Below are positions 6,158 through 16,404 of a DNA stretch of 64,000 bases, one piece after another; within the stretch, counting starts at the first letter, position 1; the number at the start of each line of letters is the position of its first letter. The DNA is taken from NCBI RefSeq assembly GCF_015845845.1, contig NZ_LDIG01000048.1:1-64000 (forward strand). The letters are read 5' to 3'. The DNA comes from Paenibacillus dendritiformis (GTDB lineage: Bacteria > Bacillota > Bacilli > Paenibacillales > Paenibacillaceae). The notes under the pieces were generated by a model. The model searched no databases, was not told where the DNA came from, and saw only the letters and a program-made list of their open reading frames with translations. The position numbers and the translations under genes were made by a program.

Positions 6158-7119
6158 TTGGCAAGTTTCCAGAAGTACAAAACTAAAGACGGTTACAAGT
6201 GGATGTATAAGTATTATTCATCCATTGACCCACTAACCGGCAAAAAGAAGCCATCAACAAAGAGGGGGTTTAATACAAAGAAGGAAGCGCAGCTTCATGC
6301 AGCACAAACAGAGCGGGAAATAGAAAATGGAACATTCATAGAAGACTCAAAAAAACCGATCTTTGAAGCAGTTTATAAGCAATGGTATGCAACACATTCA
6401 CCAACATTAAAACCACCTAGCAGGAGGGCGGTACGTTCTAACTTCAAGCAACAAATACTTCCCCACTTCAGAAAGTTAAAAATGAAAGACATTACTAAGC
6501 TCTATTGCCAGGAAGTTGTGAACAAAATAGCCGAAAAAATAAAATCAGTAGACAATATGCGAATGTATGCGAATCAAGTTTTCGAATATGCAATCAAAAT
6601 GGACATTATTCAAGCGAATCCTATGGCATGAGTCTGACATCGATTCCAAGAACAAAATCCTTACCCTAAATAAAACATTGTACCAAGAGAATAACGCATA
6701 TACCTTTCAGACGCCCAAAACGGCATCTTCTAGGCGTTCTATAAGCTTGGATGAGGGGTAACATTCAAGTTGCTCAAAAAATGGATTACAAGCGAAAAGA
6801 AGCGGTTTTTAGAGTTAGGTCAAAAATGGAGTGATAAGCAACTGCTTTTTACTCGACAAGACGGCACCCCGTTAAGACTGGCATACCCGAACGACAAGCT
6901 TAAAGAATCATTAGAAAACATAACCTTCACCCAATAACGGTACATGGCCTACGCCATACACATGCATCTTTACTCTTTGAAGCCGGGGCCAGTATAAAAG
7001 AGGTCCAGGAGCGCCTAGGACACTCTAATAGTAAAATGACGATGGACATCTATACCCATGTAACAAAGACAGTCAAAGAAAGAACAGCGACGCTATTCGG
7101 GGAATTTATGAGGTCATGA
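6158..7119 (+). pseudogene. Phage-type tyrosine recombinase (integrase), disrupted
   Basis: The start is best placed at TTG 6158 (MASFQKYKTKDGYKWMYKYY), 8 bp after GAGGAG. The first frame covers the arm-binding and core-binding domains and stops at 6631. Similarity then continues in three further frames: 6624-6761 (SDIDSKNKILTLNKTL), about 6763-6937 (KLLKKWITSEKKRFLELGQK) and about 6925-7119 ([25 protein letters not shown] and the IYTHV tyrosine). The segment expected to hold the first catalytic arginine is missing, so there is an internal deletion as well as two frameshifts. The element cannot excise with this enzyme. Confidence 0.88.
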
Positions 7120-7132
7120 CCTTAAAACCGAA

Positions 7133-7154
7133 AAAATATGGTCAAAATATGGTC
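7133..7154. repeat. Two tandem 11-bp repeats behind the integrase
   Basis: AAAATATGGTC occurs at 7133-7143 and again at 7144-7154. Short direct repeats with a GGTCA core beside an integrase gene are typical of arm-type recombinase binding sites, so this probably marks the right attachment region. No matching copy of the neighbouring core sequence was found elsewhere in the window. Confidence 0.5.
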
Positions 7155-7170
7155 ACGGCAGTTTCCTTGA

Positions 7171-7212
7171 TAAAATTATCGCCCCTGACCAGCAAGGGCC
7201 AAGGGCGATAAT
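7171..7212 (-). terminator. Terminator of the rplM-rpsI operon
   Basis: Read on the minus strand, a 10-bp perfect stem (7203-7212 with 7175-7184, ATTATCGCCC and its complement) encloses an 18-base loop and is followed by TTTTATC. It lies 20 bp beyond the rpsI stop and separates the chromosomal operon from the phage remnant. Confidence 0.85.
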
Positions 7213-7231
7213 CGTTGATATAACAGGCTTC

Positions 7232-7624
7232 TTAACGCTTCGAGAACTGAGGCGCGCGGCGAGCCGCTTTGAGGCCGTATTTTTTACGTTCTTTCATGCG
7301 CGGATCGCGAGTCAGGAATCCGGCTTTCTTCAACGAAGAACGGAGTTCCGGATCGGCTTTCAACAGCGCACGGGAAATGCCGTGACGGATCGCTCCAGCT
7401 TGTCCGGAGATTCCGCCTCCGTGAGCCAATACGATTACATCATATTTGCCAAGAGTCTCGGTAAGGTTCAGCGGCTGCTTTACAATCAGCTTCAACGTTT
7501 CCAAACCGAAGTAGTCGTTAATGTCACGTTTATTAATCACGATGCGGCCTTCGCCCGGTACGAGACGAACACGTGCTACCGAGTGCTTGCGACGACCTGT
7601 CCCATAGTATTGTACTTGTGCCAT
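7232..7624 (-). CDS. rpsI: 30S ribosomal protein S9
   Basis: This 130-residue protein has the normal S9 length. It opens with [20 protein letters not shown] and ends with the basic tail [14 protein letters not shown] that reaches towards the P-site tRNA in the 30S subunit. AGGGGAGG precedes the ATG. It follows rplM by 21 bp, the universal L13-S9 pair, and is the last core gene before the phage remnant. Its 3' end and terminator are intact, so integration did not damage it. Confidence 0.98.
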   Translation of the reverse strand: MAQVQYYGTGRRKHSVARVRLVPGEGRIVINKRDINDYFGLETLKLIVKQPLNLTETLGKYDVIVLAHGGGISGQAGAIRHGISRALLKADPELRSSLKKAGFLTRDPRMKERKKYGLKAARRAPQFSKR

Positions 7625-7645
7625 GAAACTGTCCTCCCCTTTCTA

Positions 7646-8083
7646 TTATCCGCGAAGTTCGTAAACTTCAGGTTGTTGTGCTTGATGCGGGTGTTCTGCG
7701 CCGGCATATGCTTTGATGCGAAGCTTCATTTTGTTGCCCATGCGCGTCTTAGGCAGCATGCCTTGAACCGCAAGTTCAATCATGCGCTCAGGCTTCTTGT
7801 TCAGCATTTCCTGTGCGCTTGTCACTTTCAGACCGCCTGGATAGAGGGAGTGACGATAGTATTTCTTGTCTTGCAGCTTGTTGCCGGACAAGACGATTTT
7901 CTCTGCGTTGATGACAACGACGAAGTCTCCGCCGTCAACATGGGGTGTAAATGTCGGCTTATGCTTGCCGCGGATAAGAGCCGCTGCTTCAGAAGCAAGG
8001 CGACCGAGTGTCTTGCCAGTTGCGTCGATAACGAACCATTTGCGCTCAACTTCAGCTGGCTTCGCCATATATGTGGTACGCAT
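7646..8083 (-). CDS. rplM: 50S ribosomal protein L13
   Basis: This 145-residue early-assembly protein of the large subunit starts [20 protein letters not shown] and contains the L13 signature [20 protein letters not shown]. The frame is open further upstream, but the ATG at 8083 is correct because AGGAGG lies 8 bp before it and the family starts here. A 233-bp leader with its own promoter separates it from truA. It is co-transcribed with rpsI. Confidence 0.98.
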   Translation of the reverse strand: MRTTYMAKPAEVERKWFVIDATGKTLGRLASEAAALIRGKHKPTFTPHVDGGDFVVVINAEKIVLSGNKLQDKKYYRHSLYPGGLKVTSAQEMLNKKPERMIELAVQGMLPKTRMGNKMKLRIKAYAGAEHPHQAQQPEVYELRG

Positions 8084-8111
8084 GAAACATCCTCCTCTGA
8101 TGACCTTCGAT

Positions 8112-8132
8112 ACAGTGTGAACGGCACACTGT
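8112..8132 (-). promoter_or_regulatory. Stem-loop in the rplM leader (possible L13 leader element)
   Basis: An 8-bp perfect inverted repeat (ACAGTGTG 8112-8119 with CACACTGT 8125-8132) with a 5-base loop lies 28 bp upstream of the rplM start. Firmicutes are known to carry an L13 leader in this position, thought to be bound by the protein for feedback control. I assign it by position and structure only. Confidence 0.5.
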
Positions 8133-8295
8133 GTCATATCACAATCATTATTCATTACCATCGTTACGATAGTTCGTGTGTATATTCGTTCAGTACGTCT
8201 TCTCTTGATCTGTGAAAAAAATCTGTCAAAAACTGCCCGGAGGCAGCGTGATTTCTTTGCGGGGCCGTGGGAAAGCCTAAAGAAACACAGATGTT

Positions 8296-8324
8296 ATTTT
8301 ACCGTATTCGGTTCTATTATGCAA
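8296..8324 (-). promoter_or_regulatory. Promoter of rplM-rpsI
   Basis: On the minus strand TTGCAT (8319-8324) and TAAAAT (8296-8301) are spaced by 17 bp. The promoter overlaps the last codons of truA and would give a leader of about 205 bases ahead of rplM. Confidence 0.65.
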
Positions 8325-9138
8325 GGTCTTTTTTCCCTGCGGCAAGAAGCGGCGCGGCCTTATCCATCCGGTCTTCTCCGTCATATTCAACACTCCACAG
8401 CGTCAGGCCGTGGGGCACCGCCGTCGGTCCTGCGGCTTCCCGGTTTTTCGCCGCAAGAATGGGCACAATATCATCAGGAGAGAACTTGCCTTCGCCCACC
8501 CAGATCAAGGTGCCCGCAATGATGCGTACCATGTTGTACAAAAAGCCGTTCCCCGTCACGAACAAATGAATCCGGCCCCGGCCGGGCTCCTGGTTCGCGT
8601 TCGGTTCATGCTCCAATCGCGCCTCGTAAATCGTGCGCACATTGGTCAGTTTCGGTGATTTGGGCGATGCGACTGACGTAAAGTCATGCTCTCCGACGAA
8701 GTGCTGAAGCGCCTCACGCATCGCCTCAATATCAAGCGGTGCGGGATGATGGAATTCCACGTTGCGCCGGAAAACATCACGCGTCCGCTCCGCCAGGATT
8801 GAATAACGATACGTCTTGCGCTTCGCTGAGAACCGGGCATGGAACGATTCGGGAGCTTCCCATGCATCCCGGATGACGATGTCATCGGGCAACCGCGAGT
8901 TCATCGCGGCGCACCAACGTTCGATGGGTATCGATGACTCGGTCGCGAAGTTAACCACCTGCCCAAGCGCATGCACGCCGGCATCCGTGCGCCCGGAAGC
9001 CGTAACGGCCGCATGCTCCTTCGTTAACATGTGAATCGCTTCTTCGATGCGTCCTTGTATCGTGTCCCGACCCGGCTGCGTCTGGTAACCGCTGTATGCC
9101 GTGCCGTCATAGCTTAACAGCATTCCAATGTTACGCAT
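8317..9138 (-). CDS. truA: tRNA pseudouridine(38-40) synthase
   Basis: TruA converts uridines 38-40 in the anticodon arm of many tRNAs to pseudouridine. This 273-residue protein opens MRNIGMLLSYDGTAYSGYQT and holds the catalytic aspartate in ASGRTDAGVHALGQVVNF. The C-terminal NMVRIIAGTLIWVG motif is also typical. CGGAGGTG precedes the ATG at 9138; the longer open frame upstream overlaps the rplQ terminator. It stands alone between the alpha operon terminator and the rplM promoter. Confidence 0.96.
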   Translation of the reverse strand: MRNIGMLLSYDGTAYSGYQTQPGRDTIQGRIEEAIHMLTKEHAAVTASGRTDAGVHALGQVVNFATESSIPIERWCAAMNSRLPDDIVIRDAWEAPESFHARFSAKRKTYRYSILAERTRDVFRRNVEFHHPAPLDIEAMREALQHFVGEHDFTSVASPKSPKLTNVRTIYEARLEHEPNANQEPGRGRIHLFVTGNGFLYNMVRIIAGTLIWVGEGKFSPDDIVPILAAKNREAAGPTAVPHGLTLWSVEYDGEDRMDKAAPLLAAGKKDLA

Positions 9139-9194
9139 AAAGCACCTCCGTGGTGAACCGCCTGCATGGCAGCGGGGACGGCGTCCCGAGGCGA

Positions 9195-9224
9195 TTAAAA
9201 AGAAAAGCTCCTCATGGGAGCCTT
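9195..9224 (-). terminator. Terminator of the S10-spc-alpha superoperon
   Basis: On the minus strand a short stem (GGCTCC with GGAGC) encloses a small loop and is followed by TTTTCTTTTT. It lies about 50 bp after the rplQ stop and before truA. Confidence 0.75.
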
Positions 9225-9275
9225 CTTTCACGCCGCTGCTGCGTCGTTATCGTATCGCTAAACAGGACCGCGAAC

Positions 9276-9641
9276 TTACGCGCGGTCAACCAGTTCCAAG
9301 TACACCATAGGCGCAGAATCGCCGCGGCGCGGTCCCAATTTCATGATGCGGGTATATCCGCCTGGACGTTCTGTGTAGCGTGGAGCAATATCCGAGAACA
9401 ACTTCTGGATTGCATCCTGTTCCCCATTCAGAGTCTCGCGGCGAACGAATGCAGCCACCTGACGGCGAGCATGCAGATCCCCACGTTTCGCCAGCGTAAT
9501 GAGCTTCTCCGCGATGGAGCGAACTTCTTTCGCTTTCGCTTCCGTCGTCTGAATGCGCTCATACAAGAACAAATCAGTTACCAAGTCGCGGAACAATGCT
9601 TTACGGGCACTGGAATCACGACCCAACTTTTGGTATGCCAT
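9276..9641 (-). CDS. rplQ: 50S ribosomal protein L17
   Basis: This 121-residue bacterial L17 starts [20 protein letters not shown] and continues with [20 protein letters not shown], the conserved core. It ends at [18 protein letters not shown] precedes the start. It follows rpoA by 33 bp and is the last gene of the long ribosomal superoperon, with a terminator behind it. Length and sequence are ordinary for the family. Confidence 0.98.
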   Translation of the reverse strand: MAYQKLGRDSSARKALFRDLVTDLFLYERIQTTEAKAKEVRSIAEKLITLAKRGDLHARRQVAAFVRRETLNGEQDAIQKLFSDIAPRYTERPGGYTRIMKLGPRRGDSAPMVYLELVDRA

Positions 9642-9674
9642 TGCTATTTCCCCTCCTTCTAAGCCAAGTTCCTG

Positions 9675-10619
9675 TTAGTCTTCCATGCGAAGGCCCAATC
9701 CGAGTTCTTCGAGCTTCTCTTGAACTTCTTCCAAAGATTTGCGGCCCAGGTTCCGGACCTTCATCATATCTTCTTCGGTCTTCGTAATCAGCTCTTGAAC
9801 CGTATTGATGCCTGCACGCTTCAAGCAGTTGTAGGAACGAACGGAGAGATCGAGCTCTTCGATTGTCATCTCAAGCACTTTCTCTTTTTTGTCTTCCTCT
9901 TTTTCAACCATAATTTCCGCGTCTTTCGCTTCATCCGTCAATCCGACGAACAGCATCAAGTGCTCCGTCAAAATCTTCGCACCGAGGCTCACCGCTTCTT
10001 CTGGTCGAATGCTTCCATCCGTCCACACTTCAAGGGTTAACTTGTCGTAGTTCGTCACTTGGCCGACACGCGTATTCTCCACGTTGTAGTTCACGCGGGA
10101 GATCGGCGTGTAAATCGAGTCCACCGGGATAACACCAATCGGTTGGTCTTCCCGCTTGTTCCCGTCAGCCTGCACATAGCCACGACCACGATTTGCGAAG
10201 ATTCGCATATGGAGTCTGGAACCTTGCGCTAAAGTTGCAATGCGGAGATCCGGGTTCAAAATTTCCACATCGCTGTCCGCTCGAATATCGCCAGCCGTTA
10301 CAATCCCTTCGCCATCCGCATCGATCTCGAGAACTTTCTCTTCATCGGAGTGGATTTTGAGCGACAGGGCCTTCAAGTTCAAGATGATTTCCGTGACGTC
10401 TTCATAGACTCCCGGAATCGTCGAGAACTCGTGCAGGACACCGTCGATTTGGACGGACGTCACCGCAGCACCGGGCAAGGAGGAGAGCAGAATACGGCGC
10501 AAGGAGTTGCCTAGCGTCGTTCCGTATCCTCGCTCCAGCGGTTCAACGACAAATTTGCCGTATGTGCCTTCCTCATTGACGTCCACGGTCTCAATTTTCG
10601 GCTTTTCGATCTCAATCAC
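9675..10619 (-). CDS. rpoA: RNA polymerase alpha subunit
   Basis: This 314-residue protein nucleates RNA polymerase assembly and contacts activators and UP elements. Residues 1-230 form the dimerisation domain ([20 protein letters not shown]), a charged linker follows ([14 protein letters not shown]), and the C-terminal domain holds [20 protein letters not shown] and [11 protein letters not shown] for DNA binding. The GTG at 10619 is chosen because AAGGAGGG lies just upstream; the ATG further out has no such site. A 137-bp gap separates it from rpsK, with no clear terminator. Confidence 0.98.
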   Translation of the reverse strand: MIEIEKPKIETVDVNEEGTYGKFVVEPLERGYGTTLGNSLRRILLSSLPGAAVTSVQIDGVLHEFSTIPGVYEDVTEIILNLKALSLKIHSDEEKVLEIDADGEGIVTAGDIRADSDVEILNPDLRIATLAQGSRLHMRIFANRGRGYVQADGNKREDQPIGVIPVDSIYTPISRVNYNVENTRVGQVTNYDKLTLEVWTDGSIRPEEAVSLGAKILTEHLMLFVGLTDEAKDAEIMVEKEEDKKEKVLEMTIEELDLSVRSYNCLKRAGINTVQELITKTEEDMMKVRNLGRKSLEEVQEKLEELGLGLRMED

Positions 10620-10756
10620 TGTATAACCCTCCTTCAAACGTCGCTGGCGTTTTCCAACGTCAAACACCTACGGTCGGTCGATTCATGCAGTATGCCTAAA
10701 CAACCATTATTCCCAACAGGCGCTAGCTTAATACTACACGCATCGGTGTGCCATCA

Positions 10757-11152
10757 TTATACGCGACGACGTTTTGGCGGGCGGCAGCCGTTGTGCGGGA
10801 TTGGCGTAACGTCTTTGATCATGCTGACTTCCAAACCTGCAGCTTGCAGAGAGCGGATGGCAGCTTCACGACCTGCGCCAGGACCCTTAACCATTACCTC
10901 AACCGACTTCATGCCGTGTTCCATTGCCGTTTTGGCAGCGGATTCCGCAGCCATCTGCGCTGCGAATGGCGTCGATTTACGGGAGCCTTTATAGCCCAAA
11001 TTCCCGGAACTAGCCCAAGAAATAGCGTTGCCGTGTGGATCCGTGATCGTTACGATCGTGTTGTTGAACGTAGAACGAATGTGAGCCACACCACTCTCGA
11101 TATTTTTACGGTCACGACGTTTTGTGCGTACGACTTTTTTCGCTTTAGCCAT
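10757..11152 (-). CDS. rpsK: 30S ribosomal protein S11
   Basis: This 131-residue S11 lies in the platform of the small subunit near the E site. It contains the family motifs [20 protein letters not shown], the [20 protein letters not shown] segment, and ends [18 protein letters not shown]. The start is preceded by a GGGGGGAT stretch. It follows rpsM by 19 bp, the usual S13-S11-alpha order. Confidence 0.98.
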   Translation of the reverse strand: MAKAKKVVRTKRRDRKNIESGVAHIRSTFNNTIVTITDPHGNAISWASSGNLGYKGSRKSTPFAAQMAAESAAKTAMEHGMKSVEVMVKGPGAGREAAIRSLQAAGLEVSMIKDVTPIPHNGCRPPKRRRV

Positions 11153-11171
11153 TGCTAGTTATCCCCCCTTA

Positions 11172-11540
11172 TTACTTCTTCTTGTTCGCTACGGTACGAC
11201 GAGGGCCTTTACGCGTACGAGCATTTGTCTTCGTACGTTGCCCACGAACAGGCAATCCGCGGCGATGGCGGATACCGCGATAGCATCCGATTTCGACCAA
11301 ACGTTTGATGTTCAAAGAGATCTCGCGGCGGAGGTCGCCTTCTACTTTAATATTCTTGTCAATCGCCTCACGGATTTTGTTCACTTCGTCTTCCGTCAAA
11401 TCGCGAACGCGAGTATCCGGGTTGACACCTGCTTGCGCAATGACTTTCTGAGAAGTCGATTTTCCGATTCCGAAAATGTATGTTAAGGCGATCTCAACGC
11501 GTTTATCACGTGGCAAGTCCACACCAGCTATACGAGCCAT
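11172..11540 (-). CDS. rpsM: 30S ribosomal protein S13
   Basis: This 122-residue head protein of the 30S subunit forms the bridge to L5 in the 50S. It starts [20 protein letters not shown], has the helix-two-turn-helix [20 protein letters not shown], and ends in a lysine-rich tail ([14 protein letters not shown]) that contacts the P-site tRNA. GAAGGGGG precedes the start. rpmJ ends 20 bp upstream. Confidence 0.98.
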   Translation of the reverse strand: MARIAGVDLPRDKRVEIALTYIFGIGKSTSQKVIAQAGVNPDTRVRDLTEDEVNKIREAIDKNIKVEGDLRREISLNIKRLVEIGCYRGIRHRRGLPVRGQRTKTNARTRKGPRRTVANKKK

Positions 11541-11560
11541 TAACGCTACACCCCCTTCTT

Positions 11561-11686
<126 letters not shown>

Positions 11687-11771
11687 CTAGTTATCAAGTT
11701 GCACCCGTATCTCCAGCCCGCGTCTGACGGCCTGCAAGTGCATGCAAGTGCTCCTCGGCGATAGCCGGGGG

Positions 11772-11987
11772 CTACTTCCGATATGTGATGCGACCTTTGC
11801 TCAAATCGTATGGCGAAAGTTGCACGACCACTTTGTCCCCTGTCAGAATACGGATGAAGTGCATCCGCAGCTTGCCGGAAACATGGGCTAAAATTTGATG
11901 ACCGTTCTCCAACTCAACTCGAAACGTTGCATTCGGCAACGGCTCAATGACCGTGCCCTCCACCTCAATTACATCTTCCTTGGCCAA
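11772..11987 (-). CDS. infA: Translation initiation factor IF-1
   Basis: IF-1 binds the ribosomal A site during initiation. This 71-residue OB-fold protein continues [20 protein letters not shown] after the start and contains HISGK-like [14 protein letters not shown]. An ATG at 11993 lies only one base from AAGGAG; the TTG at 11987 has a spacing of 7 and gives the family's normal MAKEDV start, so I prefer it. It begins 2 bp after the stop of the KOW-domain gene. Confidence 0.96.
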   Translation of the reverse strand: MAKEDVIEVEGTVIEPLPNATFRVELENGHQILAHVSGKLRMHFIRILTGDKVVVQLSPYDLSKGRITYRK

Positions 11988-11989
11988 CG

Positions 11990-12301
11990 TCATTCTCCTT
12001 TCTGTTCAACATCTGCAGCGGCTGACTCTTCCGCAAATTTCGTCAGGACGTACCGGAGCTTACTGTTCGTAACCCGGCCGCTCTCCTGTAAACTTCGGAC
12101 AACTTCATGGCTAATCTCGGGTAGCACCTCAAGATGAAGCAAGTTTTTTCGCTTAGGCTGGTCAAACTTCCGTTTGTCCCCATCCGCTATATTGACGTAG
12201 CGCGATTCTTCAATGCCGATGATGACTGCGAGCTTGCCCGCATCACGACCTCGAAGCACCTTGACGAATTGGCCGAGACGAGGGGTTGATAGTTCACTCA
12301 T
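11990..12301 (-). CDS. KOW-domain RNA-binding protein (L14e/YbzG-like)
   Basis: This 103-residue protein has an N-terminal KOW motif ([20 protein letters not shown]) like that in ribosomal proteins L14e, L24 and NusG. The middle is basic ([20 protein letters not shown]), fitting RNA binding. Such genes are regularly found between map and infA in Bacillales and probably encode ribosome-associated proteins, although the role is not settled. It is packed tightly: 10 bp after map and 2 bp before infA. Confidence 0.85.
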   Translation of the reverse strand: MSELSTPRLGQFVKVLRGRDAGKLAVIIGIEESRYVNIADGDKRKFDQPKRKNLLHLEVLPEISHEVVRSLQESGRVTNSKLRYVLTKFAEESAAADVEQKGE

Positions 12302-12311
12302 CTTCCATCAC

Positions 12312-13064
12312 CTACTCAACCAGCTTCGTCAAAATTTCGCAACCTTCCGGGGTCACGGCTACCGTATGCTCGAAGTGAGCGCACAGCGTTCCGTCCACCG
12401 TCACTACCGTCCAGTTGTCTGCGAGCGTCTTGACATACCGCTCACCGACAATGACCATCGGCTCTATCGCAAGCGTCATGCCCGGTTTGAGACGCGGGCC
12501 GCGGTCCGGAATCCCGTAATTGGGGATTTGCGGTTCTTCGTGAAGATCCGTTCCAATTCCGTGCCCCACGTATTCTCGCACGACCGAAAAACCTGCATCT
12601 TCAATTACGCGCTGGATCGCATGGGATATCGTGTAAAGACGCGTATCCGGCTTGACCAGAGCGAGCCCGGCATAGAGCGATTGCTCCGTAACCTCGAGCA
12701 GCCGCCGGGCTGTCTCCGAGATCGTGCCGACGCCGTAGGTCCAGGCCGAGTCTCCATGATATCCACGGTATTCAGCACCGATATCGATGCTGATGATGTC
12801 GCCTTCGTTTAACTTGCGTTTGCCGGGAATGCCGTGCACCAGTTCTTCATTGACTGATACGCAGATGCTGCCGGGAAATCCGTTATAACCTTTGAACGAA
12901 GGTGTCGCCCCTTGGCTGCGAATGAACGTCTCTGCAATAGAATCGAGTTCACGAGTCGTGATCCCTGGCTTGATGGATTGGGCCAGAAGACGATGCGTTT
13001 CCGCTACAATTCGCCCAGCTTCTCTCATGAAGCCTAATTCTACTTCGGACTTACAGATGATCAT
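12312..13064 (-). CDS. map: Type I methionine aminopeptidase
   Basis: This enzyme removes the initiator methionine from nascent proteins. The 250-residue sequence has the metal ligands in order: an aspartate in [20 protein letters not shown], a second close by, the histidine of [20 protein letters not shown], and glutamates in MTLAIEPM and [11 protein letters not shown]. The start [20 protein letters not shown] is normal. It lies 4 bp after adk, a coupled pair in this operon. Confidence 0.97.
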   Translation of the reverse strand: MIICKSEVELGFMREAGRIVAETHRLLAQSIKPGITTRELDSIAETFIRSQGATPSFKGYNGFPGSICVSVNEELVHGIPGKRKLNEGDIISIDIGAEYRGYHGDSAWTYGVGTISETARRLLEVTEQSLYAGLALVKPDTRLYTISHAIQRVIEDAGFSVVREYVGHGIGTDLHEEPQIPNYGIPDRGPRLKPGMTLAIEPMVIVGERYVKTLADNWTVVTVDGTLCAHFEHTVAVTPEGCEILTKLVE

Positions 13065-13068
13065 CTTT

Positions 13069-13719
<651 letters not shown>

Positions 13720-13811
13720 TCACTCCCCTTTATGCAAGCACAGGCTTAACTTCGCCGGAAGTGGGGTGCTTCGATGCCATTCGTTAAGCCTCTGCTATAC
13801 AAGAAACAGCA

Positions 13812-13853
13812 CAATAGGTGCCGATGAGCACAAAGCCTCATCAGAACCTATTG
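13812..13853 (-). promoter_or_regulatory. Long hairpin between secY and adk
   Basis: CAATAGGT (13812-13819) pairs with ACCTATTG (13846-13853), and after one mismatch CTGATGAG pairs with CTCATCGG through one G-T pair. The stem is about 16 bp with an 8-base loop, and begins 2 bp beyond the secY stop. Only a weak T-rich stretch follows on the minus strand, so it may be a partial terminator or a processing site rather than a full stop. Confidence 0.6.
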
Positions 13854-13854
13854 C

Positions 13855-15150
13855 CTATTTATTGATGAAACCTTTGTAATGGCGTTTAATCAATTGGCTT
13901 TCAATTTGCTTCATCGTGTCAAGCGCGACGCCGACGACGATAAGAAGCGAAGTTCCGCCGATTTGAACGGAACGAGGCAACCCGGCGAGTGATCCGAAGA
14001 ACACCGGTATAATGGATACCACCGCCAGGAAGATGGCGCCGGCCAGCGTGATGCGAGTCATGACCCGCGTCAAATATGTGGCTGTCGCTTTCCCTGGACG
14101 GATGCCCGGGATATAACCACCGTTCTTTTTCATTTGATCCGCCATTTGTTGCGGGTTCAACTGCACGAACGTGTAGAAGAACGTGAAGCCGATAATCATG
14201 AGCACGTATAACACCATGCCCAGCGGTTTATCGATCATCATATGGGTGATTATCCATTGAGCCCACGCTTTATCCGCCCAGAACTGGGCGATTGTTGCAG
14301 GGAACATCAGCAGCGATGACGCAAAGATGACCGGAATAACCCCTGCTCCGTTGACTTTCAACGGAATATGCGTATTTTGTCCGCCGTACATTTTGTTCCC
14401 GACCACGCGCTTCGCGTACTGGACCGGAATTTTGCGGTTACCTTGCTGAATGTAGATAACCCCGATGATGATAAGAACGATGAACAGCGCAATGATGATC
14501 ATCTTAATGATGTTTAAGAACAGCTGATTGCCGTCAATGAACTGGCTCTGTACGATCTCCTGGATATGCGTCGGAATACCTGCCACGATACCTGCGAAGA
14601 TGATAATGGAAATCCCGTTACCGATTCCCTTCTCCGTAACCTGCTCGCCAAGCCACATCAGGAACGCAGTACCCGCCGTCAATACGATGGCGATTAGGAT
14701 GTAATCCGTGTATGTGGCGTTCGGAACGAGCTCCAAGCCATATAACCGGTTAAAACCAATCGCTGTACCGAATGCTTGGATCAGACCCAGAACCACGGTG
14801 CCATAACGCGTCACTTGGGCAATTTTCTTCTTGCCCACTTCTCCTTCTTTGGCCCATTCGGCGAATTTCGGCACAACATCCATCGTCAGCAATTGCATAA
14901 TGATGGACGCCGTAATATACGGAAATATACCAAGCGCAAAGATGGAGAATTTAAACAGCGCGCCGCCGGAGAACGTGTTCAGGAAGCCGAACAGCTCCGT
15001 GCCCTGGTTGGCATTAGCAAAAACCGATGTATCCACACCGGGTACCGGGACAAAGGATCCGATGCGATAAACGATCAAGATCATGAGCGTAAAAAGAATT
15101 CTGCGTCTCAGATCTTCGACTCGCCATATATTCGATACGGTCTTAAACAT
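13855..15150 (-). CDS. secY: Protein translocase subunit SecY
   Basis: SecY is the channel of the general secretion pathway in the cytoplasmic membrane. This 431-residue protein has the expected series of about ten hydrophobic spans, starting after [20 protein letters not shown]. The plug region around FNTFSGGALFKFSIFALGIF and the conserved cytosolic loop TYLTRVMTRITLAGA are present. The ATG overlaps the rplO stop by one base, indicating coupling. Its partner secE lies at 43.1 kb. Confidence 0.98.
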   Translation of the reverse strand: MFKTVSNIWRVEDLRRRILFTLMILIVYRIGSFVPVPGVDTSVFANANQGTELFGFLNTFSGGALFKFSIFALGIFPYITASIIMQLLTMDVVPKFAEWAKEGEVGKKKIAQVTRYGTVVLGLIQAFGTAIGFNRLYGLELVPNATYTDYILIAIVLTAGTAFLMWLGEQVTEKGIGNGISIIIFAGIVAGIPTHIQEIVQSQFIDGNQLFLNIIKMIIIALFIVLIIIGVIYIQQGNRKIPVQYAKRVVGNKMYGGQNTHIPLKVNGAGVIPVIFASSLLMFPATIAQFWADKAWAQWIITHMMIDKPLGMVLYVLMIIGFTFFYTFVQLNPQQMADQMKKNGGYIPGIRPGKATATYLTRVMTRITLAGAIFLAVVSIIPVFFGSLAGLPRSVQIGGTSLLIVVGVALDTMKQIESQLIKRHYKGFINK

Positions 15151-15593
15151 TAAATCACCTCGGATTTGCCGCCGGCAGCCTCGATCTTCTCCACCGCAGA
15201 TTGAGAGAACTTGTTCGCTTTCACTGTCAGCTTGACAGTCAATTCACCGTTGCCCAATACTTTGATTCCGCTCATTGGGTTTTTCACGATGCCTTGTTCC
15301 ATCAACAGTTCCGGAGTAACTTCAGTACCAGCCTCGAAGCGGTTCAATTCCGTAACATTCACTACCGCATACTCTTTGCGAGTTGGGTTGATGAATCCGC
15401 GTTTCGGCAAACGACGGTACAGTGGGTTTTGTCCGCCTTCGAAGCCTGGACGAACACCACCACCGGAACGAGCGTTTTGACCTTTGTGACCGCGGCCAGC
15501 CGTTTTCCCGTTACCAGTACCGATACCGCGTCCAACACGGCGCTTGCTGTCTTTACGGGAGCCAGGAGCCGGAGTAAGTTCATTCAACTTCAT
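15150..15593 (-). CDS. rplO: 50S ribosomal protein L15
   Basis: This 147-residue L15 starts [20 protein letters not shown] and has the glycine-rich [20 protein letters not shown] stretch that threads through 23S rRNA. AAGGAGG lies 11 bp before the ATG at 15593; the in-phase GTG four codons upstream overlaps that site. Its stop overlaps the secY start. rpmD ends 88 bp upstream. Confidence 0.97.
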   Translation of the reverse strand: MKLNELTPAPGSRKDSKRRVGRGIGTGNGKTAGRGHKGQNARSGGGVRPGFEGGQNPLYRRLPKRGFINPTRKEYAVVNVTELNRFEAGTEVTPELLMEQGIVKNPMSGIKVLGNGELTVKLTVKANKFSQSAVEKIEAAGGKSEVI

Positions 15594-15681
15594 CGTTCGT
15601 CGCACCTCCTTAGTTATTTATGACTCTGCTATTTGTTGTCGCTATTGCGTGCGTTGCGATTGAAGCATGCATGAAGGAAGC

Positions 15682-15867
15682 TTACGCTTCGACTTCTTTG
15701 ACGTCAACCAAGTGCTTCACTTGATCAACCATTCCGCGGATCGCTGCGTTGTCTTCATGGACAACCGTCTGATTGATTTTACGAAGACCCAATGTGTTCA
15801 CCGTTGTACGGTGTGTCTCTGGGCGACCGATCAGACTGCGAACGAGGGTAATTTGCAACTTCGCCAT
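15682..15867 (-). CDS. rpmD: 50S ribosomal protein L30
   Basis: This 61-residue L30 begins [20 protein letters not shown] and ends at [11 protein letters not shown]. Length and sequence are those of bacterial L30, which binds domain II of 23S rRNA. AAGGAGGGG precedes the ATG. It follows rpsE by 13 bp in the standard spc order. Confidence 0.97.
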   Translation of the reverse strand: MAKLQITLVRSLIGRPETHRTTVNTLGLRKINQTVVHEDNAAIRGMVDQVKHLVDVKEVEA

Positions 15868-15880
15868 TGTCGTCCCCTCC

Positions 15881-16378
15881 TTATCCTAACAGTTCCTCAA
15901 CGGATTTGCCGCGCAGTTTCGCTACTTGCTCTGCCGTCTTCAGACGGGACAGACCTTCGAGCGTCGCGTTGACCATGTTGATGGAGTTCGAGGAACCAAG
16001 CGATTTCGTCAAGATGTCGCCTACTCCCGCCAATTCCAACACGGCACGTACTGGACCGCCTGCGATAACCCCCGTACCTTCGGATGCTGGCTTCAAGAGA
16101 ACTCTGCCTGCGCCGAAATGTCCGATGACTTGGTGAGGAATCGTAGTGTTCACGAACGGAACATGGATGAGATTCTTTTTCGCGTCTTCGATGCCTTTGC
16201 GGATTGCGTCAGGTACTTCGGATGCTTTACCGATGCCTGCACCAACCCAGCCTTTGCCATCGCCGACGACTACGAGTGCACTAAAGCTGAAACGGCGTCC
16301 GCCTTTAACGACTTTAGCAACACGGTTAATTTGCACAACTTTTTCAGAAAGTTCTAACGTGTTAGGATCAACTCGCAA
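15881..16378 (-). CDS. rpsE: 30S ribosomal protein S5
   Basis: This 165-residue S5 works with S4 and S12 in decoding fidelity. The N-terminal double-stranded RNA-binding domain carries [20 protein letters not shown], the loop where spectinomycin-resistance changes occur in other species; it reads as wild type here. The C-terminal domain includes [23 protein letters not shown] precedes the ATG. rplR ends 26 bp upstream. Confidence 0.98.
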   Translation of the reverse strand: MRVDPNTLELSEKVVQINRVAKVVKGGRRFSFSALVVVGDGKGWVGAGIGKASEVPDAIRKGIEDAKKNLIHVPFVNTTIPHQVIGHFGAGRVLLKPASEGTGVIAGGPVRAVLELAGVGDILTKSLGSSNSINMVNATLEGLSRLKTAEQVAKLRGKSVEELLG

Positions 16379-16404
16379 GTCGTTTACCTCCTTCGATTGA
16401 ATTC

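Noticed and set aside
8210-8240. TTGACA on the minus strand considered as a second rplM promoter
   Set aside because: No acceptable -10 box at 16-19 bp.
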